Below are positions 22,560 through 34,157 of a DNA stretch of 64,000 nucleotides, one piece after another. The DNA comes from Erinaceus europaeus. Lineage: Eukaryota > Chordata > Mammalia > Eulipotyphla > Erinaceidae. The notes under the pieces are model-generated. The model was given only the letters and a program-made list of their open reading frames with translations. It was not told where the DNA came from and made no database searches. The DNA is taken from contig NC_080181.1 in the NCBI RefSeq assembly GCF_950295315.1, positions 40,143,375 through 40,207,374 of the forward strand, given 5' to 3'. The position numbers and the translations under genes are program-made. Every line of letters starts with the position of its first letter. Position 1 is the first letter of the stretch.

Positions 22560-22735
22560 TCAGGTCTTATGTTAGGTATGTTGAAAAATAAAATTATTAG
22601 CTCCTAGGATGCTAGGAAAAAATATTTCCTCACCTGAAAAATCTCACAATAAGTCTTTTAAGCTCTATGTTAGAACAAATTCTGTTGTGCTTTGCTTTGG
22701 TTTTCTATTATCATTAAACACATGTACAAAGCCCA
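22560..22735 (+). repeat. Diverged direct duplicate, copy 2
   Basis: Partner of 21300-21475, same strand, about 1.26 kb away. It lies between the halves of a type-B SINE. Confidence 0.6.
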
Positions 22736-22895
22736 TTCACAAGTGGTGAAATAGTGCCTGGCCCACCCCTCTCTAATCTGCACCCCTTTTCTCTTAATTC
22801 CTCTTTGCTCTATCAAATAAAAGAAAAAGGAAATGAAAGCAATAACTGCTAGGAGCAGTGGATTCAGGCACCAAGTCCAAAGTCAAGTCACCATT
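22736..22895 (+). mobile_element. Type-B SINE 3' half with module
   Basis: cacaagtggtgaaatagtgc core, CT body, ATCAAATAAAAGAAAAAGG, then the module (ctaggagcagtggattcagg). Confidence 0.75.
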
Positions 22896-22997
22896 ATAAA
22901 TGCTATTTGTAAGGCAACAATGTAAGGCATCAAATGCATTCTTCTATTACAATAGCTGGTAACTTTTGATATGACCTAGTGAGTCTTTGAACTCATG

Positions 22998-22999
22998 TT

Positions 23000-23045
<46 letters not shown>

Positions 23046-23093
23046 TTCCTTCCTTCCTTCCTTCCTTCCTTCCTTCCTGCCTTCCTTCTTTCA
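22998..23093 (+). repeat. (CTTT)n/(CTTC)n microsatellite
   Basis: Pure tttc repeat changing to ttcc, about 95 bp. Likely polymorphic in length. Confidence 0.95.
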
Positions 23094-23262
23094 CCATTGC
23101 CATATCTTGGACTGCCTTTTTAAATAGAAGGAGGCAGAGTGGATGTGAGGCACCATATCACTGAGTCTTCTTGCAATTTAATGGGTGGCTGAGTTTGAGT
23201 CTGGGTCATATTCATGACAAAGCAGGTGCACTATTCATGTGAGCTATTATGCCAGTCCTGAA
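23094..23262 (-). mobile_element. Old type-E tRNA-like SINE, antisense
   Basis: Reversed: agctcacatgaatagtgcacc head, gacccagactcaaactcagcc B-box region and gcaagaagactcagtgatatgg. The T/C microsatellite is its tail side. Confidence 0.55.
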
Positions 23263-23404
23263 TTCTTTCCTGTTTCCTGGCACAAGATTTCAAACTCACC
23301 TTGCACCTTCTTGTGTTTCTAGTGCTGCCATTTCTTAAGAAACCAGTGCATTGCTGATAATTAATGAGGACAAATGAAGAGAAAACACTAAGCAGAACTT
23401 GAAC

Positions 23405-23610
23405 GGGAGTTGGTGTATTGCACCAAAGTAAAAGGCTGGGGTGCATGGGGAGGGAGAGTTCAGGTCTTAGAACAAGATGGCAGAGGGCCTAGTGGGGCTG
23501 TATTGTTATGTGGAAAACTGGGAAATGTTATGCATGTATAAACTATTGTATATGCTGCCAACTGCAAAACATTAATCCCTAAATACAGAAATAAAAAAGA
23601 ATAAATAATT
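23405..23610 (+). mobile_element. L1-type 3' end, accaaagtaaaa subfamily
   Basis: gcaccaaagtaaaaggctgg at the start, gggaaatgttatgcatgta in the middle, ending caaaacattaatccctaaat and an A-rich tail. Same family as 19159-19360. Confidence 0.8.
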
Positions 23611-24050
23611 AGCTTCAAAGGCAGAAATAAAGGGGAGTTAAATGTAGGCTCCCTGGAGTTTTGATTAGCTGACAATTACAGTGCTAAATGAATAGAGATT
23701 TGGAAACCATTTCTGTTGATTAAAGAGACCTCAAGTTTAAAAGGTTAAGCTACTATTGGAATAAAGCTTACATATGCAAAGCAATGGTTTCATATGTACA
23801 CATGGAAAATTCAGGGGAAATGTATAAAATGAATTTTTAATGATTTCTCTAGAATTATAAAATTTTGCTTAAGTAGCTTTAGACATGTAGCTCGATCTCA
23901 CTGAAACTCATATTCAGACTTCCTGTTACTGGGAGAGGGAATCTACACTCACACAATGAAGTATTTGGAACCCATCTGCTCTTAACAGCACTCCCAGCTG
24001 ATATGAAGGGAGTCAACTGGGTAATAATCAAGAAAAAGAAGGGTATTCTC
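23611..24050. other. No gene or recognised repeat
   Basis: AT-rich, no feature supported. Confidence 0.5.
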
Positions 24051-24051
24051 T

Positions 24052-24270
24052 CTCTCTCTCTTTTAACATTTTTATTTATTTCCTATTGGATAGAAACAGA
24101 GAAAAATTGACAAGGGGAGATAGAGAGGGAGAGAGACAGCGAGGTACTTGCAGCACTGCTTTACCACTCGTGAAGCTTTCCCCCTGCAGGTGGGGACCAG
24201 AGGCTTGAACCTGGGTCCTTGTGTACTGTTATGTGTGCACTTAACCAGGTATGTCACCACCTGGTTCCCA
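24052..24270 (-). mobile_element. Antisense type-B SINE
   Basis: TSD AGAAGG(G/A)TATTCTCT at 24037-24051 and 24271-24285. Complete copy with head ending gtcaccacctggttccc. Confidence 0.92.
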
Positions 24271-24461
24271 GAAGGATATTCTCTGTAAGGAGGAATTGGA
24301 CATGAAGAGTAGATTAGCTGATGGTTCTTCCTGTTCTACAGCTACCTGGCAGCAAATCTTGTGAAATATTGGGGGTATGCTTATGCTATAAAATGTGTTT
24401 ACTGGAAATTGAAACTTATCTAGAGATTCTATATTTGATCTGACAGCCCAATTCTATTTTA

Positions 24462-24600
24462 AATTTTTTATTATTTTTTAAATTTTTTTTCTATTTTTTT
24501 ACCAGAGCTCTGACTTATGGTAGTTTTGAGGATTGAACCTGGGACTTTGGAGCCTAAGGCATGAGAGTCTATTTACACAACTATTATGCTAGCTACCCCA
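24462..24600 (-). mobile_element. Antisense type-C SINE
   Basis: ttaccagagctctgacttatg, B-box region (gaggattgaacctggg), aaggcatgagagtct and head tatgctagctacccc. Confidence 0.78.
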
Positions 24601-24603
24601 TGC

Positions 24604-24901
24604 CTAACAACCCTACTCTTTAAAAAAAATTTTTTTTAATATTTTTTTTCTTTTTGTTGCCCTTGTTGTTTTTATCAATGTTGTGGTTATCACTGTTGTT
24701 GCCGGATAGGACAGAGAGAAATAGAGAGAGGAGGGGAAGACAAACAGGGGGAGAGAAAGATAGACACCTGCAGACCTGCTTCACTGCTTGTGAAGTGATA
24801 CCCATGCATGTGGGGAGCCAGGGGCTAGAACCAGGATCCTTACGCCAGTCCTTGTGCTTTGCGCCATGTGTGCTTAAGCCGCTGCGCTACTGCCCTACCC
24901 C
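24604..24901 (-). mobile_element. Antisense type-A SINE
   Basis: Tail, TTGTTGCCC body, core, B box as ggggctagaaccaggatcc and head cgctgcgctactgccctaccc. Confidence 0.92.
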
Positions 24902-25258
24902 ACCTTTTTTTAAAAATTTTATTTATAAAAAGGAAACATTGACAAAACCATAGAATAAGAGGGGTACAACTCCACACAATTCCCACCACCAGACCTCCAT
25001 ATACCAATCCCTCCCCTGATAGCTTTCCTACTCTTTAACCCTCTGAGAGTATGGGCCCAAGATCATTGTGGGATGCAGAAGGTTGAAGGTCTGGCTTCTG
25101 TAATCACTTTCCCGCTGAACATGGGCATTGCCAGATGCTAGCAGGATGCGAGCAGACTTCCCTGGACAGACAACCTCAACAATGTGCCTTGGAGCTCCAC
25201 TTCCCCAGAGCCCTTCCCCACTAGGGAAGGAGAGAGACAGGATGGGAGTATGGATCAA
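24902..25258 (-). mobile_element. L1 3' end with inverted 5' segment
   Basis: 24902-25127 is antisense L1 3' UTR. 25128-25258 is the adjoining upstream UTR piece in the opposite orientation (ccagatgctagcaggatgc to gggagtatggatcaa). A few bases are lost at the inversion point. This is the signature of twin priming. Confidence 0.85.
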
Positions 25259-26112
25259 GCTTTCCTATTCTTTAACCATCTGGGTTAAACCAAGGTCATT
25301 GTGGGATGCAAAAGGTGGAAGGTCTGGCTTCTGTAATTGCATCCCTACTGAACATGGGCGTTGACTGGTCATTCCATATTCCTAGCCTGTCTCTCTCTCT
25401 TTCCCTAGTGGGATGGGGCTCTGGGGAAACAGAGCTCTAGGACACATTGGTGGGGGTTGTCTGTCCAGGGAAATATGGTTGGCATCATGCTAGCATCTGG
25501 AAACTGTTGGCTGAAAAGAGAGTTAACATATAAAGCCAAACAAGTTGTTGACTAATCATGAAACTAAAGACTGGAATAGTGCAGGTGAAGAGATAGGGGC
25601 AGGGATCTTCATTTTGTAGATAGCTAGTAGGGCTATTTTAGTTCTATTCCAAAGGGCCTGTGGTTATACTAGTGTTTTTTTTTTTTTTTTCCCTGAGCCT
25701 GAAATCTGAAATCTGAAATATAGGTGGATCCAAGTTATTGTCTGGGGAGATGATGTCATGGCTGGAAAAAGGACCAGAAAGCTGGATCAAGGAAGAGAGT
25801 AGCTCCCAAATATGGGGAGTATAAATATTTTTTATTATAAACCTCATTGATTTGATGTGATCTGGTGCCCATATTCAGTTTAGGAGCCTATGTGACCTCT
25901 GCATCTCTATAGATCTGAGCTCATATTCTGTGGTCATGAGTAGGAACATCCCAAGCTGCCCCAATATAAACCCATCTTCCTCAGGTGTAGCATACAGTAT
26001 GTTGTCCAGCCTCCCTTCAGAGGATGGAACATTCTCTACTGTTGTTGATCCAAGTTGAAGGCAAGGTACTATGGGGGGCCCACAAAGGAGTCTATTTTGA
26101 ACAACCCTACTC
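25259..26112 (-). mobile_element. L1 3' UTR, long-UTR subfamily
   Basis: Resumes antisense at gctttcctattctttaacc and extends into the extra UTR block (gggagatgatgtcatggctgg; gatctggtgcccatattcag). Confidence 0.88.
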
Positions 26113-26426
26113 TTAAGCATCTTCATCCTCTTACTCTACAGTCTTTCTCACTTTGAACTAATGTTCCACTTCCAAATATCTGTGTCTCTAAACACCTGAC
26201 CCAAATAAACACATTTCATTTTCATTCCTGAGTTCAAATACCTTTTTGTTTTTTTCATAACTTTTGGGTCTGCCCAGATGTTTAATTCTTCCCACATATC
26301 TAACATGTCCTCCCAATGTCCAAACCCACAATTTGGTTCAATGATATTTACACATGAAAACAATCCTCATCTGGCCTCAAAAAGCCTTAACTTTCTGTTA
26401 TGTTTATTCCAAAAGTGGTAACAGAT
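26113..26426. other. No gene or recognised repeat
   Basis: About 310 bp without recognisable features. Confidence 0.5.
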
Positions 26427-26531
26427 TTGTATTGTATTGTACTGTATTATATTGTATTGTATTCATTGCATTGTATTGTATGTATTGCATTGTATTCTAT
26501 TCTATTGTGTTCTGTTGTGTTGTATTGTATG
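26427..26531 (+). repeat. (TTGTA)n degenerate pentanucleotide repeat
   Basis: Imperfect ttgta/tattg array of about 100 bp with interruptions. Confidence 0.85.
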
Positions 26532-26769
26532 TACTCATTCTACATCATGATAAGTGACTCTCATTGATGACCATGTGCTAAGGGCTTTTGAAGGGCTATG
26601 GGTTGGGTTGTCATTGTTCAAAACTAAATGGACTACATGTCTGTTGACATGTAAATTATTAACATTATGGTTGACCTACCTTGAGTCTTTACATGCATTA
26701 TAATTACTAAAGATTAGTTGTTTTATAATATAGTAGTAACAATTATCTTTATTGTTGTTTAACCAAAAA

Positions 26770-27000
26770 AGTGTTCATCTTTTCTCATAAAATACCATTG
26801 GTGATAGCAGAGATTCAATCTGGGACCTGCTGAATGTAAAGCCTGTGCCCTGGGGGCTGGGTGTTGGTATGCTTGGCACATGTTACCTTGTGCAAGGATT
26901 ATCTTTCTCTCTCTCTCTCTCTCTCTGTATGTGTATATATCCCATTTATCTCTCAATTTCCCTGTGTCCTATCAAATAGAATAAAGAAATAAACAACAAC
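26770..27000 (+). mobile_element. SINE fragments: antisense tRNA part plus internally deleted type-B
   Basis: 26770-26848 resembles an antisense tRNA-like head (gagattcaatctgggacc). From 26850 a sense type-B head (gggggctgggtgttggtatg) jumps from gcaaggat straight to a CT run and ATCAAATAGAATAAAG, losing the core. Confidence 0.65.
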
Positions 27001-27237
27001 AGCAAATTTAAGTCTTACCCAGAAAGAAAGAATTTAAGAGGATATCATCTTGGCCATCATTATCCTTAAAAGACTTTCAGTAACTGAAGAAGTCATTGTA
27101 TTCTGGAAGGTCTTGTTGAAGAGAAATACCTCTTTTTAAATGTAATTTTTTAATTGTGTCTTTATTCTAGACACTTGTGACTTTAGGACCCATGAAGTTA
27201 CTTCTCAGTGAATCTAGTGAATAAAGGGATGCACATT

Positions 27238-28025
27238 TTTAAAATAAAATTATTAGTGACTTAATACAGATCTAAAAAATTTATACAATGACAGGGGTAT
27301 AATTCTGCACCATCCCCACCACCAGAGTTCACTCCCTCCATTGGAAGCTACAGTAGTTCTCCCAATGTTGCAAATATGGATTCCCTATTATTTCTATAAC
27401 TATATGTCTATATTCATATATATAATTGCCATTTTTTTCCAGTGGTCCTTCCTTCTCTTCCTTTCTAAGTCACACATCTGTTATTACTTTTTTTTTTTAA
27501 CTTGTTGATGGGCATTAAGCTGCTTCTACTCTTTGGCCATTGTGAATAACTCAGAGTTGCATTTGGTGAGTCATAGGGGAGTCCTCTCCTCCCTCCAGCT
27601 GTCTTTTTGTTGGTGAAACAGACTAGAGGTGGTGCCTTAACTGGTAACTGTTACCAGCCACTCAGTCTCACCCTAGGCTCCTTTCTGTCCATGAGCCACA
27701 CGTGTTTGCACTCACCGGTGATTTGATGGGTTCCTGAAGTCATTCTAGTCCTGGTGAATTGATGGGTTCCTGAAGTCATTCTAGTCCTGCTTTCTTCAGT
27801 ACCAGATGATCTCCTTTGGTATTCCAAGCTGACCCTGGAGAGGCAAGGAGGGGCAGGGCGGGGCAAGGCACACAGCTGCTGCTGCTCTGTAGCCCCACCT
27901 CTGGAAGTCGTTTTTGTCCTCTCCTCTTTCTGGATCCTGATGTAAGTGGTGTTCAGAGCCTTCTGGTCATCTTCTCCTATCATTTCTCCCCCTCTGGGAG
28001 TATGGACCTCCACACTGTTTTCTAA
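27238..28025 (-). mobile_element. Older L1 3' UTR with an internal unmatched segment
   Basis: Terminal part matches 42597 and 53345 (attattagtgacttaatac; ccaccagagttc). The ggatcctgatg..gtgttcagagccttctgg block near 27930 matches the same elements further in. Between them, about 27610-27905, sequence not shared with the other copies includes a 36-bp tandem duplication. Confidence 0.75.
27723..27789 (+). repeat. 36-bp-period tandem duplication
   Basis: ttgatgggttcctgaagtca and the bases after it, through tagtcctg, occur twice with a 5-base spacer. Confidence 0.9.
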
Positions 28026-28796
28026 GGATGAGTCTGTGGAGGTCAATAGAATCAGTAGGCTTGGCTGAATTACTGAATTCATGGAAAACACTGTACATTG
28101 TGGAGGTCTCTTTTCCTATGAACTCACTTCCCAAAATTTGGTGCTGCCACCTCCTTAAATTGGCTGTCCCTTCAGTCATCCTAACATAATCCAAACCCAG
28201 TGTCCATGTAGGCACCAATGTAAACATTTTGTTTTGTTTCCAACACTTTTTGAGGGGGACTGACTTGCACCTCATCCTAGAGAGATAATGTGCCTATTCC
28301 AAAGCAAAGGACCAATGAAAACTTTTCAACAAAATAAAGAAATCAACAAATGACTGCAGTTTAAAAGGGAGATTGACTTTACAAAGAAATGGGATCAGTA
28401 CTTACAACTTAACTACCAGATCTAGTTTAAGTCAAAATTCAGTGTAAACTTAAGTACTTCAGAGAGAGAGAGAGAGAGAAATAAAACCATTGCTAAGGGC
28501 TATGAGAGAGAAAAGGCAGTAGAACATCATGGAATTTTAGGACTATGAAAATATTTTGGATGAGATAGCAGTGGTGAGTACATAACAGTATGCATTCATC
28601 AAAACTTAGAGAACCTTGTAGTTAAAGAGTGAACTCTATGGAGTTTATTTATTAATGATGCATTCATAGTGGTTCATCAATTATAACAAATGCACCTACT
28701 AATGCAAGACATGGCAGCAATAGTTAAAACTGGCAGAGTGGTAGGACTCAAAGGTATAGTCCAATTTTGCTGAATAAACACAGGCCAGTGTACTTT
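28026..28796. other. No gene; short (AG)n only
   Basis: About 770 bp without a recognised repeat or exon. A short (AG)n sits at 28461-28479. Confidence 0.5.
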
Positions 28797-28925
28797 TAAA
28801 AAAATTATTATTATTATTTTGCCAGAGCACTGTTCAACTTTGGTGGTGCAGGGGGTTGAACCTGGGATTTTAGAACCTCAGGAAAGAGAGTCTGTTTGCA
28901 TAACCATTATGCTATCTACCCCCTA
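28797..28925 (-). mobile_element. Antisense type-C SINE
   Basis: ttgccagagcactgttcaac, gggttgaacctgggattt, aggaaagagagtctgtttgc and head accattatgctatctaccccc. Confidence 0.8.
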
Positions 28926-29819
28926 CCCACTATTGTACTCTAGATACAGTATTTCTGTATACCCCAAATTCTCTGAAAATAAAATACATATATTATGAAA
29001 AAAAGGAAATCAAATTCATAATCTAGCCTAAGATTTTATCAGAACAATGGTTAAAACATAAATCCTCCTGAATGAAAAACTTCCTGACCAATAAACAATT
29101 TCTTTTGCACAGATCCTTTGTCTGAAGAGACTAAGAATTCATTCATCTCATATAAGGAAAGATTGACATAGCAAGTAGTATAAAAAGAGAAAAGAAGACC
29201 ATATCCTTTCTTTGTTTCTCAGAATAAGGCATAATTAATCCTTCAAGTGACAGGGATTCCAAATCTGTATTAAAAATAGCTAGTAAGAGTAAAAGTTAAT
29301 ATACTGGTACTTACACTTGGGAAAAAGTGAAACTGTACCCCTGTGGCAACAACAATACTATAGAATAACATTTTCTCAAAAAAAAGGGAAAGAGATTGAG
29401 TTGAAAAGAAAGAAAAAATAATAATTTACTGCTGAAGATTTTTAATACCAGTTTTGTTAATAAGCAGGGTGGGGCATTGAGGATACAATCAAAATCATTC
29501 ATAAAAATAGAGGTAGAATCACGATGAGTTGAAATAAGACTTCCTCCTGTTGCATTATACATGAGCAATTTGCCAGATTGCCAAGTAGCTGTCTCAGGCC
29601 CATTATTCAATACATTGATGAGCTAATGTAGCCATGCAGATGATGGCAAGAGGAGAGGGTTCACCTTGCATTAGCCTTGACTCATCACAATCAATTTAAA
29701 ATGTTACCAGAAATAGTTGCCCTTTTTTTTTTGTAAGTGACCTACATGCTGTAATTGAAACATATGCAAGTTCAAATACCTTGATGGAGGGCATTCTAGC
29801 TTGGTTAAAAAAATGACTT
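28926..29819. other. No gene or recognised repeat
   Basis: About 890 bp, AT-rich. A 99-codon antisense frame has no recognisable domain and is not called. Confidence 0.5.
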
Positions 29820-30108
29820 AAGGGCCCCAGTGGTAGTGCACCAGGTTAAGCACATGTGGTGCAAAGTGCAAGGACCTGCATAAGGATCCCAGTTCAAGCC
29901 CCTGGCTCCCCACCTGCAGGGGAGTTGCTTCACAAGCAGTGAAGCAGGTCTGCAGGCGTCTTTCTTTCTCTCCCCTTCTCTGTCTTCTCTCTCCTCTCTC
30001 AATTTCTCTCTGTTCTCTCCAAGAACAATGACAGCTATAACAACAAAATGGAAAAAATGGCCACCAGGAATAATGGATTCGTAGTGCCAAGCCACAGGAA
30101 TAATACCT
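29820..30108 (+). mobile_element. Type-A SINE with 3' module
   Basis: Head ggccccagtggtagtgcacc, B box agttcaagcccc, core, CT body, short CAA region, then the module (ggccaccaggaataatggat to aataatacc). Confidence 0.9.
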
Positions 30109-30109
30109 A

Positions 30110-31345
30110 AGACATAAATTAGGGCAAAATATATACCTGAATGCAAAAGTCCAAAATAGTTTGCAGTGAGTCAGTTTAAAGTTCATAATGAAATAGTGTC
30201 TACTTAGACTTAGATACTCCTCTCACCTACTTCCTATTACACTTCCCTCACTCATTCCAAAGCTAACCTTATCAAAGCAAAGACTGAAAAAGCTTGAATA
30301 AGGGCAAGAGACTGGCATACTTTAACGATGACTCTTTGGTCACTCACTATATGGCCACCTCATCAGCTGGGGCCCTGTTCAGGGAGTCTTGAGATCCCCA
30401 AACAAGCATGATGGGCCTAGACCTCGAATAAATCCCTCTCCCCAGTATTAATAGTCATCTCTATCAGGGACAACACAATAAACCCCTTTTTGGGCCCCCA
30501 TAGGATTACGGAAATAAAATAACTAGGATAGTCACAGGACCTTTGAAATAGAACTAAAATAGCCCTATTAGCTATCTACAAAATGGAGACCCACCCACCC
30601 CCATCCCCTCATCTGCACCGTTCCAGCCTTTAGGTTCATGATTAGTCAACAACTTGTTTGACTTTATATGTTAACTCTTCTTTCAGCCACCAGGTTCCAG
30701 ATGCTACCATGATGCCAACCAGACTTCCCTGGACAGACAACCCCACCAATGTGTCCTGGAGCTCTGCTTCCCCAGATCCCTGCCCCACTAGGGAAAGAGA
30801 GAGACAGGCTGGGAGTATGGATCTGCCTGTCAACGCCCATGTTCAGTGGGGAAGCAGTTACAGAAACCAAACCTTCCACCTTCTGCATCCCACAATGACA
30901 TTGGATCCATACTCCCAGAGGGATAAAGAATAGGAAAGCTATAAGGGGAAGAGTTGGGATCCGAAGTTCTGGTGGTGGGAATTGTGTGGAATTGTACCAC
31001 TCTATGTTCTTTTCCCTTTTGTTGTCCTTGGGTTTTTTATTATTATTATTATTGTTGTAGTTATTGTTGTTATTGATCTCATTGTGGTTAGATATGACAG
31101 AGAGAAATGGAGAGAGGAGGGGAAGACAGAGAGGGGAAAAGAAAGATAGACATTGGCAGATCTGCTTCACTGCCTGTGAAGCAACTCCCCTGCAGGTAGG
31201 GAGCTGGGGGCTTGAACTAGGATCCTTATGCGGGTCCTTGTGCTTTGCACCATGTGCACTTAACCCTCTGTGCTACACCCGACTCCCAATTGTACCACTC
31301 TTACTTATCCTATAGTTTTGTCAATTTTCCTTTTTGTAAATAAAA
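30110..31345 (+). mobile_element. L1 3' UTR, sense, long-UTR subfamily
   Basis: Only UTR sequence: ttcataatgaaatagtgtct, the extra block (ggggccctgttcagggagtc), then the common terminal part and an AAATAAAAAATAA tail. Interrupted by one SINE. The extra block matches both sides of the Vingi insertion at 44745-45311. Confidence 0.9.
31004..31287 (-). mobile_element. Antisense type-A SINE nested in L1
   Basis: 14-bp TSD (AATTGTACCACTCT) at 30990-31003 and 31288-31301, made of L1 3' UTR sequence. Full copy. Confidence 0.95.
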
Positions 31346-32464
31346 AATAATTTTGGACCAGGAATCAATATCAGAGCATGGTGACATCAAGGAGTAAGTT
31401 TGTTGAGAGTTGTGCTCTCTTTCTGTCTCTTTTAACTTAGACCATTAACAATGAAGACAAATTATTAGATAAGTAGATTAATAAGAATATTCCTTGAGTT
31501 CACATTCTACCAAAGAATGTCTTTGAAAATATTTGTTGTAGAGGGGTTTCTCTGAATTTTTTAAAGACTGGCTTATATAATCATGTACATAAAGCAACCT
31601 CAATCATTTATTAACAACGTTGAATCACCAAAGATGCCATCCTGTATCTTTAATAATGTGTCATGAGTGTGCAAGTGAGACATCTTTATGTTAGAGCATT
31701 TTCTCTGTTAGTTCTTTATGGTAGTAACCTCACAAGTGCCCCAATTTCTTAGGACCTAGATTTTCTGTTGGACCAAGTGTATGGACAACAGAGAAAAAGG
31801 ATGCTATGGTGGGACTGCAGGAACCTCCTCTGGCATGAAGAAATGATCTCACGGATACCAGAAGTGGATGAGAGAAGCCTATGCTTACCTTCAAATCAGA
31901 GCACCAAAGACACTACCTTAAATTAGGATAAAAGGGAGAGGGCAGCCTCTGGAGAGAGAGGAATAGTACTCAGGGCTGGCAAAGGAGAAAATAGCACTGC
32001 CTTCCAAGATGATGGATAACGTTAAGAAGGAGGCAACTATTTGCATGGCCACACAAGGACCTTTCAGAACAAATGCCAGACAAGTTACTTCTCTGTTTCC
32101 AGCTCTCACTCCAAGACTCAGGTCCAGGTTCAACTACAAGTATAAGACCTGCAGGCTGTGGGCTGACTACCCCTCTGACCCATCTTTCCCCTCTTCTGTC
32201 TCCCTCACTCCACATGCCCCAGATGCAGGGGTGCAAGTGCACACAAGCTTTAGGCCCTTTGTACTCATCATTTCTTCTTTCTAGAATGCTCTCCCTCCTA
32301 TAATCACAAGGAGTAAACACCTCACTGAAGTATTGAGGCCTCCTTATCCAGTACCCTCAATTCATCTCTAGAATGGTCCCTATACCTCAGGACCTTCTAC
32401 TTCCCTTCCCTTCCCTTTATCATCCAACTTAGCATCTGCTGTAGCTAACCATTCTTAGATTACT
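31346..32464. other. No gene or recognised repeat
   Basis: About 1.1 kb. Overlapping short frames around 31920-32320 show no domain. A faint type-D-like stretch near 31365-31430 is too weak to call. Confidence 0.5.
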
Positions 32465-33258
32465 TACTTTTAATTTTTTTGTTATTAATAGCTTGTTATA
32501 AGACTATAATGCATAGTTCCACACCACACCCACCACCAAAGTTACGTATTCCTACCCTCCAAAGAGAACCACCATTGTTGTCACAAGTCTTACAGTTTGC
32601 TTGTTTCTGGGTTTTTTTTTATTTTGTTTTGTTTTGGTTTTTGACAAGTTCATGTGAATCAGAGTTCTAGATTCCACATATGAGTGAAAACATCTGGTAG
32701 TTGTCTTTCATCTCTTGACTTAATTTCCTAGGTATAATCACTTCCAGTTCCATCCATTTTGTCCCCAAGGACACAATTTTTATTACAGAGTAGTATTCCA
32801 TGGAATATATATCCCATAACTTCTTTAGTCAGCCATTTGATGATGAGTATATAGGCTGCTCCCACTCTTTGGTCACTGTGGATAATGCAGCTATGAACAT
32901 AGGGGTGCATGCTTCCCTTCTAATTAGTGCTTGAGAGTTCACTGGATAAATGCCCAAGAGTGCTATTACTAGATCATAAAGTAAGTCTGATTTTATTTGT
33001 TTAAGGACTCTCTCTCTATACAGTCTTCTAAAGGGGCTGCACCAGTTTGCTTTCCCACCAGCAGTGAAGGAGAATTGCCATTTCTCTACAACCTAGCTAA
33101 CACCTGTCATTTCCTGGCTTATTGATATAAACCATGTGAGATGGCATCTCAGTGTAGTTTTGATTTGCATTTCTCTAATAGTAAGTGAAGTGGAACATTT
33201 CCTCATGTGTCTGTGGGCCGGGTGCATCTCTTCTCTAGAAAGCTGTCAGTTTAGATTA
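32465..33258 (-). mobile_element. Old L1 fragment, second lineage (3' UTR and ORF2 end)
   Basis: Starts tttgttattaatagcttgtt and reaches recognisable ORF2 end sequence (cagagtagtattccatggaa; atgaacataggggtgcatgc; cccaccagcagtgaagg). Frames are heavily broken. More diverged than the other L1s here. Confidence 0.85.
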
Positions 33259-33402
33259 CTTTTTTCTAAATAAATTTCTTTATGTATTACTGGACATAGA
33301 TAGAGAGAAATTGATATGGGAGGAGAGATAGAGAAGGGACGAGACAGAGAGACACTGCATCTCTGCTTCATCATTAGTAAAGCTTCCCCCTGCAGTTGGA
33401 TT
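33259..33402 (-). mobile_element. Antisense type-B SINE, 5'-truncated
   Basis: Tail, body and core to cccctgcagttgga. The tRNA head is missing. Similar attactttttt words flank it, a possible TSD. Confidence 0.75.
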
Positions 33403-33799
33403 ATGTCAATTACTTTTTTTTATCCAGTTGCTACCCTCCACCAGCAGAGGGCAAAACTCCACCAGAGCAAGGGATTCGTCTGGTGGCTACAATTTCCCTA
33501 TCTCAAGCAGCAACCAGTCCTGCTGTTGTGTGTAGTGTGAGTGACAAAATCAAGACCTGGGTCAGGTCGTTGTGATATTTCTGCCACTTGTAGACACAAC
33601 TCCTAAATCCATCACTGGTCCCTGAAGCCTCAGTCCACCAGCTTCCCCCAAACCCAAAACTTCTGGTTTATAAGAGTCATTCTTCCACAATTCATAGAAG
33701 GGGAAAGTTACAAGAGATAATAAGATATCTATAAGCATATCCCCAATTTTTCACATAATTTACTTGTGACATTTTCACCTTTCCCTTAAAAATTCATTC
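33403..33799. other. No gene or recognised repeat
   Basis: About 400 bp with no recognisable feature. Confidence 0.5.
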
Positions 33800-34157
33800 A
33801 GGAGTGTAGGGCAGTAGTGCAGTGGGTTAAGTGCACATGGCTCGAAACCTAAGGACCAGAGTAAGGATCCCGGTTTGAGCCCTCAGATCCCCACCTGCAG
33901 GGGGTGTGGGGAGGTTGTGTCACTTCACAAGCAGTGAAGCAGGTCTGCAGTCTCTATCTTTCTCTCCCCCTCTCTGTCTTCCCTTCCTCTCTCGATTTCT
34001 CTTTGTCCTACCCAATAACAATAGCAATAACAACAATAATAACAGCTACGATAAACAACAGGGGCAACAAATGGAAAAAAAAAAACTTCCAGGAGCAGTG
34101 AATTTGTAGTGCAGGCACTTAGCCCCAGTAATAACCCCTGGAGGCAAATATATATAT
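33800..34157 (+). mobile_element. Type-A SINE with 3' module
   Basis: Head gtgtagggcagtagtgcagt, B box cggtttgagccctc, core with a small GT-rich insertion, CT body, CAATAACAACAATAATAAC tail, A-run, then module (ccaggagcagtgaatttgta to taacccctggaggcaaa). Confidence 0.92.

Noticed and set aside
31918..32320. Overlapping 76-116 codon frames as a possible exon
   Set aside because: No domain, no consistent splice signals and several competing frames of similar length.
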